Assembly (NCBI RefSeq): GCF_000496075.1
Contig: NZ_AWXZ01000019.1
Span: forward strand, 62,001 to 126,000
From: Lutibaculum baratangense AMV1
GTDB taxonomy: Bacteria > Pseudomonadota > Alphaproteobacteria > Rhizobiales > Tepidamorphaceae
Length of the DNA stretch: 64,000 bases
Reading direction: 5' to 3'
In this document: piece by piece, positions 51,916 to 60,998 of the stretch
Position numbering within the stretch: the first letter of the stretch is position 1
Layout of the letters: every line of letters starts with the position of its first letter
Program-made: the position numbers and the translations under genes
Notes under the pieces: generated by a model
What the model was told of the DNA's origin: nothing
The model's input: the letters and a program-made list of their open reading frames with translations, nothing else
Database searches by the model: none

Positions 51916-52901
51916 TGGCGGAGGACGGCGCGCTTCTCGAGATCACGGACCTTCAGGTGGCGTTTCACGGGCCCGACGGGCGGACGACCCATGCGGTCGA
52001 CGGCGTCGACCTCTCCGTCACCCCCGGCCGCACGCTCGGGATCGTCGGGGAATCGGGCTCGGGCAAGAGCGTGACGTCGCTCGCCGTGATGGGGCTTCTG
52101 CCGAAGGGAACGGAGATCACCGGCCGGATCGGCTTCGAGGGGCGCGACCTCCTGAAGGAGTCGGCGCGACGGCTTCGGGACCTCCGTGGCGACCGGATGG
52201 CGATGATCTTCCAGGAGCCGATGACGTCGCTCAACCCCGCCTACACGATCGGCGACCAGATCAGCGAGGCGATCCTCCGCCACCGGAGCGTGGGCCGAAG
52301 GGAGGCCCGAGCGCGGGCGATCGAGATGCTCCGCAAGGTCCGCATCCCCGAGCCGGAGGCGCGCTTTCAGGAGTATCCGCACCAGCTGTCGGGTGGGATG
52401 CGGCAGCGCGCGATGATCGCCATGGCGCTCGCCTGCGACCCGCAGCTCCTGATCGCGGACGAGCCGACGACGGCACTCGACGTCACGATCCAGGCCCAGA
52501 TCCTCGAACTGATGCGCAGGCTGCGCGAGGAGACGCGGGCCGCCATCATCCTGATCACCCACGATCTCGGGGTGGTCGCGGAGGTCTGCGACGAGGTGGC
52601 GGTGATGTATGCGGGACAGATCGTCGAGCGGGCGGCGGTCCAGGATCTCTTCGCCTTTCCGCAGCACCCCTACACGGTCGGGCTCCTGGGCGCGCTGCCG
52701 CGCTTCGATGCCGAGCAGGGCGAGCTGGCGGTGATCTCCGGGTCCGTGCCAGACATGAGCCGCCGCCCGACCGGCTGCCGCTTCAGGTCGCGCTGCCCGT
52801 TCCGCATCGAGCGCTGCGAGGAGATGCCGCCGCTCATCCCGGTCGAGAACGGCAGGCTGACCCGCTGCTGGCGGGCGCCGCTGCAGAGGCTCGTGGCATG
52901 A
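51915..52901 (+). CDS. Peptide-type ABC transporter ATP-binding protein (OppD/DppD-like)
   Basis: ATPase of 328 residues with Walker [12 protein letters not shown], signature [19 protein letters not shown], Walker [16 protein letters not shown] and the C-terminal oligopeptide domain [26 protein letters not shown] 51915 is chosen over GTG 51912 because AAGGAG is better placed for it. It shares one base with the DUF1028 stop. It overlaps the next ATPase gene by four bases. In this operon the ATPases come before the binding protein and permeases. Confidence 0.93.
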   Translation: MAEDGALLEITDLQVAFHGPDGRTTHAVDGVDLSVTPGRTLGIVGESGSGKSVTSLAVMGLLPKGTEITGRIGFEGRDLLKESARRLRDLRGDRMAMIFQEPMTSLNPAYTIGDQISEAILRHRSVGRREARARAIEMLRKVRIPEPEARFQEYPHQLSGGMRQRAMIAMALACDPQLLIADEPTTALDVTIQAQILELMRRLREETRAAIILITHDLGVVAEVCDEVAVMYAGQIVERAAVQDLFAFPQHPYTVGLLGALPRFDAEQGELAVISGSVPDMSRRPTGCRFRSRCPFRIERCEEMPPLIPVENGRLTRCWRAPLQRLVA

Positions 52902-53968
52902 ACGCCGGCCCGGTCATCGCGCTCGACGACATGACGAAGCACTTCGTCGCGTCGCGAACCTTCCTCGGCCGCCCCCGCACCACCGTGAAGGCGGTGGACG
53001 GGGTGTCGCTGAGGCTCCATCCCGGCGAGACCCTGGCGCTCGTCGGGGAATCGGGGTGCGGCAAGTCCACGCTCGGCCGCGTCGCGATGGGGCTGATCCC
53101 GGCCGATGGCGGCCGGGTGACGATCGACGGCGAGGACGTGACCGCCCTGCCCGCCCGCCGCCTGCGGCACTTGCGGCGGAAGGTCCAGATCATCTTCCAG
53201 GACCCCTTCGCCTCGCTCAATCCGCGGATGACGGTCGGCGAGATCCTCGCCGAGCCCCTCATGCTGCACCGGATCGTGCCGGCGCAGGAGCGCGGCCGGC
53301 GCGTGGCGGAGCTGCTCGAGCAGGTCGGCCTCAACGGCCGGCACGCCTCGCGGTTTCCCCACGAGTTCTCGGGCGGCCAGCGGCAGCGGATCGTGATCGC
53401 GCGGGCGCTGGCGGCGGAGCCGAAGGCGATCGTATGCGACGAGCCGGTCTCCGCGCTCGACGTCTCGATTCGGGCGCAGATCCTGAACCTCCTGAAGGAC
53501 CTCCAGGAGCGGCTGTCGCTCGGCTACCTCTTCATCTCGCACGATCTCGGCGTCGTGCGCCATGCCGCGAACCGGGTCGCGGTGATGTATCTCGGCCGCA
53601 TCGTCGAGATAGGGCCGGCCGCGCAGGTCTTCGCCGATCCACGCCACCCCTATACCCGTGCGCTTCTCTCGGCCATTCCCGCGCCGAGCCCGGCGACCAG
53701 GCGCAAGCGCCAGCTGCTCGAGGGCGACGTGCCGAGCCCGGTCGCGCCGCCGCCCGGGTGCCATCTCCACACGCGCTGTCCGTTCGCGCAGGAGATCTGC
53801 CGCCAGGAGCGGCCGCCGCTCGACGGCGACGAACACAGGTCGGCCTGTCATTTCTGGCGGACATTGCCGCATCCCGGCGACATACTGCCGAGGGAGGAGC
53901 GGGTCGACCCGGCTCTGAAGAGACTGTTCGCGGCCTTCTCGGCGCCGCGGGGGCAGACGGCGGCCTGA
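52898..53968 (+). CDS. Peptide-type ABC transporter ATP-binding protein (OppF/DppF-like)
   Basis: ATPase of 356 residues with Walker A GESGCGKST, signature FSGGQRQRIVIARALAAEPK, Walker B AIVCDEPVSALDVS and VAPPPGCHLHTRCPFAQEICRQE in the C-terminal domain. A tail of about 40 residues after the oligopeptide domain (HFWRTLPHPGDILPREERVDPALKRLFAAF) is longer than usual. It works with the OppD-like protein to energise import. Confidence 0.93.
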   Translation: MNAGPVIALDDMTKHFVASRTFLGRPRTTVKAVDGVSLRLHPGETLALVGESGCGKSTLGRVAMGLIPADGGRVTIDGEDVTALPARRLRHLRRKVQIIFQDPFASLNPRMTVGEILAEPLMLHRIVPAQERGRRVAELLEQVGLNGRHASRFPHEFSGGQRQRIVIARALAAEPKAIVCDEPVSALDVSIRAQILNLLKDLQERLSLGYLFISHDLGVVRHAANRVAVMYLGRIVEIGPAAQVFADPRHPYTRALLSAIPAPSPATRRKRQLLEGDVPSPVAPPPGCHLHTRCPFAQEICRQERPPLDGDEHRSACHFWRTLPHPGDILPREERVDPALKRLFAAFSAPRGQTAA

Positions 53969-53995
53969 CGTGCCGCCCAACAGGGGAGAGTGCTC

Positions 53996-55513
53996 GTGAG
54001 ACATCTGACACTGGCGGCCGCGATCGCGACCGCGATGCTGACCGCCGCGACCGGCGGCGCCGCCGCGCAATCCACCCTCCGGGTCGGCCTGGCCGAGGAC
54101 CCGGACATCCTCGACCCGACGCTGGGGCGGACCTATGTCGGACGCATCGTCTTCGCTTCGATCTGCGACAAGCTCTTCGACATCGACGCCGACCTGAACA
54201 TCGTGCCGCAACTCGCCCTCGAGCACGAGACGTCCGAGGACGGCAAGACGCTGACCATCCGCCTGCGGCCGGACGTGAAATTCCACGACGGCGAGCCGAT
54301 GGACGCCGAGGCGGTGAAGTACTCCCTCGACCGCCACCGCGAGATGGACGGCTCGTTCCGGCGCGCGGAGCTGACGGCGGTCGAGAGCGTCGAGGTCGTC
54401 GACGACCTGACGGTGCAGCTGAACCTCAGCGCGCCCTTCGCCCCCCTCATCGCCTCCCTGACGGACCGCTCCGGGATGATGGTGTCGCCCAAGGCGGCGG
54501 AGGAGCTCGGCGACCAGTTCGGCAACCAGCCCGTCTGCGCCGGGCCGTACAGGTTCGTCGAGCGCGTCCAGCAGGACCACATCACGGTCGAGCGCTTCGA
54601 GGAGTACTGGGATGCCGAGAACGTGCACATCGACCGGATCGTCTACCGCCCGATCGAGGATTCGAGCGTGCGGCTGGCGAACCTGCAGTCGGGCGATCTC
54701 GACCTGATAGAGCGCGCGCTCGCGACGGACATCTCCGCGATCCGCGAGAGCGGCAATCTCGAGCTCGCGATCGTGACCGAGCTCGGCTACCAGGGCATGA
54801 CGCTGAACGTCGGGAACGGCGCCGCCGCCGAGAACCCGCTCGGGCAGGACGCCCGGGTGCGGCAGGCCCTGAACCTCTCGCTCGACCGCGAGGCGATCAA
54901 CCAGGTCGTGTTCAACGGCGAGTTCTTCCCCGGCAACCAGTGGGTGAGCCCGCAGAACCAGTGGTACCAGGAGAGCCACCCGATCCCCGAGCGCGACGTC
55001 GAGCGCGCCCGGGAGCTTCTGGAGGAGGCGGGGGTGCAGACGCCTGTGGTCGTGGACTTCATGGTGCCGAACAACCCGGAGACCCGGCAGGTCGCGGAGG
55101 TCATCCAGGCGATGGCGTCGGAGGCCGGCTTCGACATGCAGATCCGGGTGGTGGAGTTCGCCACGGGCCTCTCGGAAGCCGAGGCGGGCCGCTTCCAGGC
55201 CTTCATGCTGGCGTGGTCCGGCCGCCCGGATCCCGACGGCAACATCTACTCCTTCGCCTCGACGGGCGGGCCGCTCAACTATGGCCGCTACAGCACGGAG
55301 ACGGCGGACGCGGCCCTGAACGAGGCGCGTACCGCCACGACCTTCGAGGACCGCAAGGCCGCCTACGCCAAGTTTGCCGACGAGTGGCTGACGGAAGGCT
55401 CGGTGCTCTACCTCTACCACCGCGCCATGCTGATCGCGCACACGGACCGGCTGGAGGGCTACGAGCAGAGGCCCGACGGGCTCGTCCGGGTGGTCGGCGT
55501 CACGCTCGAATGA
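53996..55513 (+). CDS. Peptide-type ABC transporter substrate-binding protein (SBP family 5)
   Basis: Periplasmic receptor of 505 residues from GTG 53996, chosen over GTG 53990 because GGGGAG then sits seven bases upstream. The signal peptide ends near residue 25 (GGAAAQ). The family-5 fold shows LRVGLAEDPDILDPTLGRTYVGRIVF, TIRLRPDVKFHDGEPMDAEAVKYSLDRH and PVCAGPYRFVERVQQDHITVERFEEYW, with VLYLYHRAMLIAHTDRLEGY near the end. The sequence differs clearly from the other binding protein at 31-33 kb, so the two importers probably have different ligands. Confidence 0.93.
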   Translation: MRHLTLAAAIATAMLTAATGGAAAQSTLRVGLAEDPDILDPTLGRTYVGRIVFASICDKLFDIDADLNIVPQLALEHETSEDGKTLTIRLRPDVKFHDGEPMDAEAVKYSLDRHREMDGSFRRAELTAVESVEVVDDLTVQLNLSAPFAPLIASLTDRSGMMVSPKAAEELGDQFGNQPVCAGPYRFVERVQQDHITVERFEEYWDAENVHIDRIVYRPIEDSSVRLANLQSGDLDLIERALATDISAIRESGNLELAIVTELGYQGMTLNVGNGAAAENPLGQDARVRQALNLSLDREAINQVVFNGEFFPGNQWVSPQNQWYQESHPIPERDVERARELLEEAGVQTPVVVDFMVPNNPETRQVAEVIQAMASEAGFDMQIRVVEFATGLSEAEAGRFQAFMLAWSGRPDPDGNIYSFASTGGPLNYGRYSTETADAALNEARTATTFEDRKAAYAKFADEWLTEGSVLYLYHRAMLIAHTDRLEGYEQRPDGLVRVVGVTLE

Positions 55514-55522
55514 GCTAGGCGA

Positions 55523-55555
55523 GCGCCCTCCCCCGCGCCTGCGGCGGGAGGGCGC
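55523..55555 (+). terminator. Intra-operon stem-loop after binding-protein gene
   Basis: GCGCCCTCCC and GGGAGGGCGC form a perfect 10-base-pair stem around 13 bases, and an inner CCG/CGG can extend it. It begins 10 bases after the binding-protein stop and ahead of the permease gene. It matches in position the stem-loop at 31201-31224 in the other peptide operon and probably tunes binding protein to permease ratio. Confidence 0.6.
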
Positions 55556-55573
55556 CACGAAGGCGGCGCGACA

Positions 55574-56515
55574 GTGTTCACCCTCATCGGCAGACGTCTG
55601 GTCCAGCTCGTCCCGACGCTGTTCCTCGTATCCGTGCTGATCTTCTCGCTCCAGCACCTCCTGCCGGGCGACCCCGCCCTCGTGATGGCCGGCGAGGAGG
55701 CGACCCCGGAGGTCGTGGAGCAGATCCGCAAGCGCTACAACCTCGACAAGCCGCTGCCCGTGCAATACGTGCACTGGATCGGCGGCGTGCTGCAGGGCGA
55801 CCTCGGCGAATCGATGCGGCTGCGGCTGCCCGTGGGGCAGCTGATCCTACAGAAGCTGCCGGTCACGCTGCAGCTCGCGTTCATGGCCATGGCGATCGCG
55901 CTCCTGATCGGCATTCCGGCGGGCGTGATCTCCGCGGTGAAGCGCGGCACGGCGACCGACCACGCCGTGAACGTGTTCGCGCTGGCCGGGATCTCAACGC
56001 CGAATTTCTGGCTCGGCATCATGCTGATCCTGCTCTTCGCGGTGAAGCTCGGCTGGCTGCCGGCCTCGGGCTATGTGAGCCCGTTCGTCGACGTGCAGCG
56101 AAGCCTCGCGACGACCATCCTGCCGGCGATCGTGCTCGGTACGGCGATCGCCGGCGTCATCATGCGCCACATGCGCTCCGCCATGCTCCAGGCCCTCGAC
56201 AGCGACTACGTCCGCACCGCCCGCGCCAAGGGCCTGCACGAGCGGACGGTCGTGTGGAAGCACGCCGTGCGCAACGCCATCACGCCGGTCATCACGCTCG
56301 GGGCGCTCGAGTTCGGCACGCTCCTCTCCGGCGCGGTCCTGACCGAGCAGATCTTCTCCATCCCCGGCTTCGGGAAGCTGATCGTCGACGCCGTGTTCAA
56401 CCGCGACTACGCCGTCGTGCAGGGCGTCGTCCTGATCACCGCCGCGACGTACATCCTGATGAACCTCCTCGCCGACCTCGGCTACATCCTCGCCAATCCG
56501 AGGCTGCGCACATGA
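55574..56515 (+). CDS. Peptide-type ABC transporter permease (DppB/OppB-like)
   Basis: Permease of 313 residues starting at GTG 55574 (MFTLIGRRLVQLVPTLFLVSVLIFSLQHLLPGDPA). Conserved features are IRKRYNLDKPLPVQYVHWIGGVLQGDLGESM and the coupling motif RTARAKGLHERTVVWKHAVRNAITP. About six membrane helices are visible. It overlaps the DppC-like gene by four bases. The stem-loop just upstream separates it from the binding-protein gene. Confidence 0.93.
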   Translation: MFTLIGRRLVQLVPTLFLVSVLIFSLQHLLPGDPALVMAGEEATPEVVEQIRKRYNLDKPLPVQYVHWIGGVLQGDLGESMRLRLPVGQLILQKLPVTLQLAFMAMAIALLIGIPAGVISAVKRGTATDHAVNVFALAGISTPNFWLGIMLILLFAVKLGWLPASGYVSPFVDVQRSLATTILPAIVLGTAIAGVIMRHMRSAMLQALDSDYVRTARAKGLHERTVVWKHAVRNAITPVITLGALEFGTLLSGAVLTEQIFSIPGFGKLIVDAVFNRDYAVVQGVVLITAATYILMNLLADLGYILANPRLRT

Positions 56516-57408
56516 GCGCGGCCACGGAACCCGCAACCGTCTCCGGGGCCGGAAGCCACGACCATCTCGTGGACAGCCCGCGACGGAGGGTATGGCGACG
56601 GCTGAAGGCGCGGCCGGCGGCGCTCGTCGCGCTCTGCGTGGTCGTCGTCATCGTGCTGGCGGCCCTCCTCGCCCCGCTCCTCGCGCCCTACGACCCGACG
56701 CAGCAGAGCTGGACGGCGGTGCGGCAGGCGCCGTCCTGGCAGCACTGGTTCGGGACCGACGAGGTCGGCCGCGACGTCTTCTCGCGGGTGCTCTACGGGG
56801 CCCGCGCCTCGCTCGCGGCCGGCGTCGTCTCGATCGTCATCGCCGTAATCTTCGGCGTGCCGCTCGGCCTCCTCGCCGGCTATGTCGGCGGCTGGGTGGA
56901 CGCCGCCCTGAGCCGCCTCACCGACGCGATGCTGGCGATCCCCTTCCTGATCCTCGCCATCGCCCTCGCCGCGTTCCTCGGCCCCAACCTGACGAACGCG
57001 ATGATCGCGATCGGCATCTCCGCGACCCCGATCTTCATCAGGCTGACGCGCGGCCAGGTGCTGACGGTGAAGGCGGAGGACTATGTCGAGGCGGCACGGG
57101 CCGTCGGAAATCCCGGCTGGCGCATCGCGCTGCGCCACATCCTGCCGAACGTGCTGCCGCCGCTTCTCGTCCAGGTGACGCTGACGATCGCCGCCGCCGT
57201 GATCGCCGAGGCGAGCCTCTCCTTCCTCGGCCTCGGCCAGCAGCCCCCGATGCCGTCCTGGGGCTCGATGCTGAACTCCGCCCAGCGCTTCCTGAGCAAC
57301 GCCCCCTGGATGGCGATCTATCCCGGGATGGCGATCTTCCTCACCGTCCTGTCGTTCAACGTCCTCGGCGACGGCCTCAGGGACGCCCTCGATCCCCGGG
57401 CGAAGTGA
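56512..57408 (+). CDS. Peptide-type ABC transporter permease (DppC/OppC-like)
   Basis: Permease of 298 residues. A helix near 32-55 (LVALCVVVVIVLAALLAPLLAP) is followed by HWFGTDEVGRDVFSRVLYGARASL, the OppC/DppC hallmark, and the coupling motif EAARAVGNPGWRIALRHILPNVLPP. It ends with the usual LGDGLRDALDPR. It is the last gene of the DUF1028-led operon and is followed by a strong hairpin facing the aldehyde dehydrogenase gene. Confidence 0.93.
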   Translation: MSAATEPATVSGAGSHDHLVDSPRRRVWRRLKARPAALVALCVVVVIVLAALLAPLLAPYDPTQQSWTAVRQAPSWQHWFGTDEVGRDVFSRVLYGARASLAAGVVSIVIAVIFGVPLGLLAGYVGGWVDAALSRLTDAMLAIPFLILAIALAAFLGPNLTNAMIAIGISATPIFIRLTRGQVLTVKAEDYVEAARAVGNPGWRIALRHILPNVLPPLLVQVTLTIAAAVIAEASLSFLGLGQQPPMPSWGSMLNSAQRFLSNAPWMAIYPGMAIFLTVLSFNVLGDGLRDALDPRAK

Positions 57409-57440
57409 GGCCGGTTAGGGACGCGTGGGGGGAGACGCGC

Positions 57441-57475
57441 CGAAGAGGGCCCCACGGATCCGCCGGCCCTCTTCG
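57441..57475. terminator. Bidirectional terminator hairpin
   Basis: CGAAGAGGGCC and GGCCCTCTTCG form a perfect 11-base-pair stem with a 13-base loop in the 87-base gap between the convergent ABC permease and aldehyde dehydrogenase genes. The stem is symmetrical for both directions and sits midway, as expected of a shared terminator. No T-run is present on either side. Confidence 0.65.
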
Positions 57476-57495
57476 CGTCGTCACCCCGCGGCGTC

Positions 57496-58950
57496 TCAGG
57501 CGGCGGTGTTGATCCAGACGGCCTTCGGCTCGGTGAAGTTCTCGATCGCGGCCTCGCCGTGCTCCCGCCCGAAGCCCGAATCGCGGCTGCCGCCCCAGGG
57601 CAGGCGGATATCGGTCGGGCCGAACGTGTTCACCCAGACGGTGCCCGCCCTGATGCGCTTCGCGAGGCGGTGGATCCGCCCGAGATCCGAGCTCCATACG
57701 CCGGCGGCCAGGCTGTAGGCGGTGCCGTTCGCCATGCGCACGGCCTCCTCCTCGTCGCGGAACCGGACGACCGAAACGACGGGGCCGAAGATCTCCTCCT
57801 GGGAGACGCGCATGTCGTGCTCGACCCCGGTCAGCACGGTGGGGGCGACGAAACAGCCCTCGTCGCCGACGCGGCCGCCCCCGACCGCCACCGTCGCGCC
57901 CTCCCGCCGGCCGATCTCGACATAGCCGAGCACCCGCTCCATCTGGGTCTCCGACACGAGAGGGCCCATCTGCGTCGCGGGATCGAGGGGATCGCCGAGG
58001 CGCAGCCGCGCGGCGCGGTCGACCAGCCGCTCGACGACCTCGTCGTGAACGTCCTCGTGGACGAGCACCCGGGAACCGGCGGAGCAGACCTGGCCGGAGT
58101 TGAAGAAGATCCCGGCGGCGGCAGCCTTCGCGGCCGCCTCGACGTCGGCGTCCGGGAAGATCACGTTGGCGGACTTTCCGCCGAGCTCGAGCGTCACCCG
58201 CTTCAGGTTGCCCGCCGCGCTCCGCAGGATCTGCCGGCCGACGGCGGGGGATCCGGTGAACGTCACCTTGTCGACGTCGGGATGGTCGACGAGCGCCGCG
58301 CCAGCCGTCTTGCCGAGCCCCGGCACGACGTTCAGCACGCCGGCGGGGAAGCCCGCCTCCATCGCGAGCTCGCCGAGCCTGAGCGCCGTGAGCGAGGTCA
58401 GCTCGGCCGGCTTCAGCACCACCGTGCAGCCGCAGGCCAGCGCCGGCGCGAGCTTCCACACGCCGATCATCAGCGGGAAGTTCCAGGGCACGATCGCGCC
58501 GACGACGCCGATCGGCTCCCGGACGGTGTAGGTGAGCGCATCGGCACGCGCCGGGATGACCTGGCCGTTTATCTTGTCGGCCCAGCCGGCGTAGTAGGTC
58601 AGCGTGTCGAGCACGGCCGGAAGATCCTGACGCCGGATCGCAGAGACGGGCTTGCCCGAATCCAGGCTCTCGAGGTCGACGAGCTCGTCGAGATTCTCGC
58701 CAACGAGCTCGGCGAGCCGCGACAGCAACCGCCCGCGCTCCGCCGCGCGCATGTGGCCCCACGGGCCCTCGAAGGCCGCGCGCGCCGAGCGCACGGCCCT
58801 GTCCACGTCGACCGCATCCGCCTCGCCGACATGCGTGATCAGCGAGCCCGTCGCGGGGTTGGAGGTTGCGAAGGATCGACCGGAGAGCGGAGCGGAGAAC
58901 CGCCCGTCGATGAACAACCCCTTCGTGACGTCGAGCATGTGAACCGTCAT
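57496..58950 (-). CDS. NAD(P)-dependent aldehyde dehydrogenase
   Basis: Enzyme of 484 residues that oxidises an aldehyde to the acid. Catalytic features are PWNF (Asn157), Lys180 in VVLKPAELTS, FTGSPAVGRQ (cofactor loop), Glu255 in VTLELGGKSANV and the nucleophile Cys289 in FFNSGQVCSAGSR. The overall look is closest to betaine-aldehyde or gamma-aminobutyraldehyde dehydrogenases, but substrate choice cannot be read. It diverges from a ModE-like regulator gene at about 190 bases. The shared region holds repeated AATATGA motifs, so this gene is probably the regulator's target. Confidence 0.92.
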   Translation of the reverse strand: MTVHMLDVTKGLFIDGRFSAPLSGRSFATSNPATGSLITHVGEADAVDVDRAVRSARAAFEGPWGHMRAAERGRLLSRLAELVGENLDELVDLESLDSGKPVSAIRRQDLPAVLDTLTYYAGWADKINGQVIPARADALTYTVREPIGVVGAIVPWNFPLMIGVWKLAPALACGCTVVLKPAELTSLTALRLGELAMEAGFPAGVLNVVPGLGKTAGAALVDHPDVDKVTFTGSPAVGRQILRSAAGNLKRVTLELGGKSANVIFPDADVEAAAKAAAAGIFFNSGQVCSAGSRVLVHEDVHDEVVERLVDRAARLRLGDPLDPATQMGPLVSETQMERVLGYVEIGRREGATVAVGGGRVGDEGCFVAPTVLTGVEHDMRVSQEEIFGPVVSVVRFRDEEEAVRMANGTAYSLAAGVWSSDLGRIHRLAKRIRAGTVWVNTFGPTDIRLPWGGSRDSGFGREHGEAAIENFTEPKAVWINTAA

Positions 58951-58965
58951 GATCCCTACTCCCTA

Positions 58966-59095
58966 AATATGAACTTTCTTGCCTGTTTCACTCGAGGACA
59001 TCGTCGTGCTCAAGCGGCGTTGGTGAAGATATTAGGGCTTATTTCGTAGCAAGGAATATGATATCGAGTTCAGATCACACTGGCCCCGAATATGA
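58966..59095. promoter_or_regulatory. AATATGA repeats in divergent promoter region
   Basis: AATATGA occurs at 58966-58972, 59055-59061 and 59089-59095 within an unusually AT-rich 190-base region between the divergent aldehyde dehydrogenase and regulator genes. The first and third copies extend in similar fashion (AATATGAACTTTCTTG and AATATGAATTCTTG). All are in the same orientation. They are candidate sites for the adjacent ModE-like regulator. Confidence 0.45.
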
Positions 59096-59140
59096 ATTCT
59101 TGTGCATAATTCAGCGGCCTGACATCTGGAGACCGTGCCG

Positions 59141-60220
59141 ATGATGCGGGTAACGATCGAACCTGCCTGGCGCTTCACCCGCGACGGGGAGGCGCACTCG
59201 ATGCTGGTCATGCTCGATTTCCTGAACGAGATCCGGGAGACGGGGAAGATCACCCGCGCGGCGGAGAGCGCGCAGCTGTCCTACCGCCACTGCTGGAACC
59301 TCATCGAGCGCTGGTCGGCCTATTTCAACGCGCCGCTCGTGGAGCGCCGCCGGGGGCGCGGCACGGTGCTGACGCCACTCGGCGAGAAGCTCGTCTGGGC
59401 GGGACAGCGCCTGCAGGCGCGGCTCGGGCCCCAGCTGCAGAACCTCGCCCGCGAGCTCGAGACCGAGATCAACCAGATCCTGCCCGACGGCTCCACGACG
59501 ATCCGGATGCACGCGAGCCACGGCTTCGCCGTCCAGAAGCTGCAGGAGGTGCTCGCCCGACGCGGCGGCGTCAATGTCGACCTGCGCTACATCAGCAACC
59601 AGACGTCCCTCGTCTCGCTGGCGAACGGCTCGTGCGACCTCGCCGGCATGCACCTGCCGCAGGGCCCGCTGAGGGCGCGCAGCATCGAGGACGCCAAGCC
59701 CTGGCTGAACGCGAGCGAGCATCGCGTGATCAGCTTCGTGACGCGCGAGATGGGCCTCATGGTCAGGCAGGGCAATCCGCTCCGGATCACCTCGCTCGAC
59801 CGCCTCGCCGATCCCGCCGTGCGGTTCGTGAACCGCGACCCGGAGTCGGGAACGCGCCTGCTCCTGGAGCAGCTCATCGAGCTGCACGGGCTCGATCGGG
59901 AGGCGATCAACGGCTACGAGCGGGCGGAATTCACGCATGCCGCGGTCGCGGCCTATGTCGCGAGCGGGATGGCGGATGTCTGCTTCGGCTTCGAGGCGGC
60001 GGCCCGCCAGTTCGGCCTCGATTTCGTGCCCCTCCTGACCGAGGACTACTTCTTCGTATGTCGGAAGGAGGCGCTGGGGACGGACGCGCTCAGGCAGGTG
60101 CTCGACGTGATGCGGAGCGAGGAGTTCGGCACCGCGATCTCCGCCATGCCCGGCTATGCCGTAGAGGACCCGGGCGAGATCAAGACGCTCGCCCAGATGT
60201 TCGCTCCCCACGGGGAGTAG
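59141..60220 (+). CDS. One-component regulator: ModE-like HTH plus periplasmic-binding-type domain
   Basis: Regulator of 359 residues from ATG 59141, placed eight bases after GGAGA. GTG 59135 is too close to it. The N-terminal winged HTH is of ModE/LysR type ([61 protein letters not shown]). The rest is a substrate-binding (PBP-like) domain with MHASHGFAVQKLQEVLARRG, VRFVNRDPESGTRLLLEQL and FGFEAAARQFGLDFVPLLTEDYFFVC, as in molybdate- or tungstate-type sensors. It probably senses a small anion or organic ligand and controls the divergent dehydrogenase. Confidence 0.87.
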   Translation: MMRVTIEPAWRFTRDGEAHSMLVMLDFLNEIRETGKITRAAESAQLSYRHCWNLIERWSAYFNAPLVERRRGRGTVLTPLGEKLVWAGQRLQARLGPQLQNLARELETEINQILPDGSTTIRMHASHGFAVQKLQEVLARRGGVNVDLRYISNQTSLVSLANGSCDLAGMHLPQGPLRARSIEDAKPWLNASEHRVISFVTREMGLMVRQGNPLRITSLDRLADPAVRFVNRDPESGTRLLLEQLIELHGLDREAINGYERAEFTHAAVAAYVASGMADVCFGFEAAARQFGLDFVPLLTEDYFFVCRKEALGTDALRQVLDVMRSEEFGTAISAMPGYAVEDPGEIKTLAQMFAPHGE

Positions 60221-60248
60221 CGCCGCGTGTGGGCGGTGCTCGGCAGGG

Positions 60249-60746
60249 TCACGGCGTCCCGCCGGGCGTGGCGGCCACCGCGGCCTCCAGGTGGGCGATG
60301 TCGATCTTCTTCATCGTCAACATGGCCTCGAAGGCGCGCCTCGCCATGGCACGATCGGGATCCGTCGTCAGCTCCAGCAACCGCCTCGGCGTGATCTGCC
60401 AGGAGAAGCCCCAGCGGTCCTTGCACCAGCCGCAAGCGCTCTCTTGGCCGCCATTCTCCACGATCGCCTTCCAGTAGCGGTCGGTCTCGTCCTGGTCCTC
60501 GGTCACGACCATGAAGCTGACGGCTTCGTTCGCCGTGAAGACCGGGCCGCCGTTCAGGCCGACGAAGGACCGGCCGAGCACCGTGAACTCGACCGTCAAC
60601 TCGTCGCCTTCCCGGCCGCCGGGATAGTCGGCCGCAGCCGCGTTCACCCGGCCGACCCGGCTGTCGGGGAAGGTCGCGGCATAGAATTCCGCCGCCTTGC
60701 TCGCTTCGCCGTGGTCGAACCACAGGCAGGTCGTCAGTCTGTCCAT
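60249..60746 (-). CDS. VOC family protein (PhnB-like)
   Basis: Glyoxalase-fold protein of 165 residues. It begins [34 protein letters not shown] and contains [48 protein letters not shown] and [19 protein letters not shown], the pattern of the PhnB/3-demethylubiquinone methyltransferase-like VOC family. The true activity of these proteins is unknown. GGAGAGG lies upstream of the ATG. It converges on the ModE-like gene and diverges from the toxin-antitoxin pair. Confidence 0.9.
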   Translation of the reverse strand: MDRLTTCLWFDHGEASKAAEFYAATFPDSRVGRVNAAAADYPGGREGDELTVEFTVLGRSFVGLNGGPVFTANEAVSFMVVTEDQDETDRYWKAIVENGGQESACGWCKDRWGFSWQITPRRLLELTTDPDRAMARRAFEAMLTMKKIDIAHLEAAVAATPGGTP

Positions 60747-60911
60747 CTCAGGCTTCCTCTCCTTCTTCGCGGAGGCGAGCATCCTGCCGGCTCCCACCGC
60801 TGCCACGGTGACTCCGGCATCCCGCCTCGCGCAAAGGACGAACGGGTGCCGGAAATCCCGACAGGCCGTTTTTCGAATGTCACCGGAAAATCGAGCGGAG
60901 GGCCAGCGCGT

Positions 60912-60936
60912 CCGCCACCCGGCCGCCCCGTGGCGG
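60912..60936. terminator. Hairpin upstream of toxin-antitoxin promoter
   Basis: CCGCCAC and GTGGCGG form a perfect 7-base-pair stem with an 11-base loop, just before the -35 box of the toxin-antitoxin operon in the 252-base gap between VOC and antitoxin genes. It could insulate the promoter or belong to the VOC leader. It carries no T-run. Confidence 0.3.
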
Positions 60937-60945
60937 CGGGCCCTC

Positions 60946-60993
60946 TTGCCATGTGGCAACTTCTTTCCATATAGTTCTGTCATGGCAAAGGAG
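60946..60993 (+). promoter_or_regulatory. Toxin-antitoxin promoter, operator and ribosome site
   Basis: TTGCCA (60946-60951), an 18-base spacer and TATAGT (60970-60975) form a strong promoter. The -35 box is one arm of the palindrome TTGCCA-TG-TGGCAA (60946-60959). A third half-site TGGCAA lies at 60983-60988 just after the expected start point. An AAGGAG ribosome site (60988-60993) precedes the antitoxin ATG. This is the usual layout for autorepression by the antitoxin-toxin complex. Confidence 0.75.
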
Positions 60994-60998
60994 TCGTC

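Noticed and set aside
52670-55774. Open frame of about 1030 codons opposite the OppF and binding-protein genes
   Set aside because: It has no motif, and the + strand genes carry complete Walker and binding-protein signatures with matched starts.
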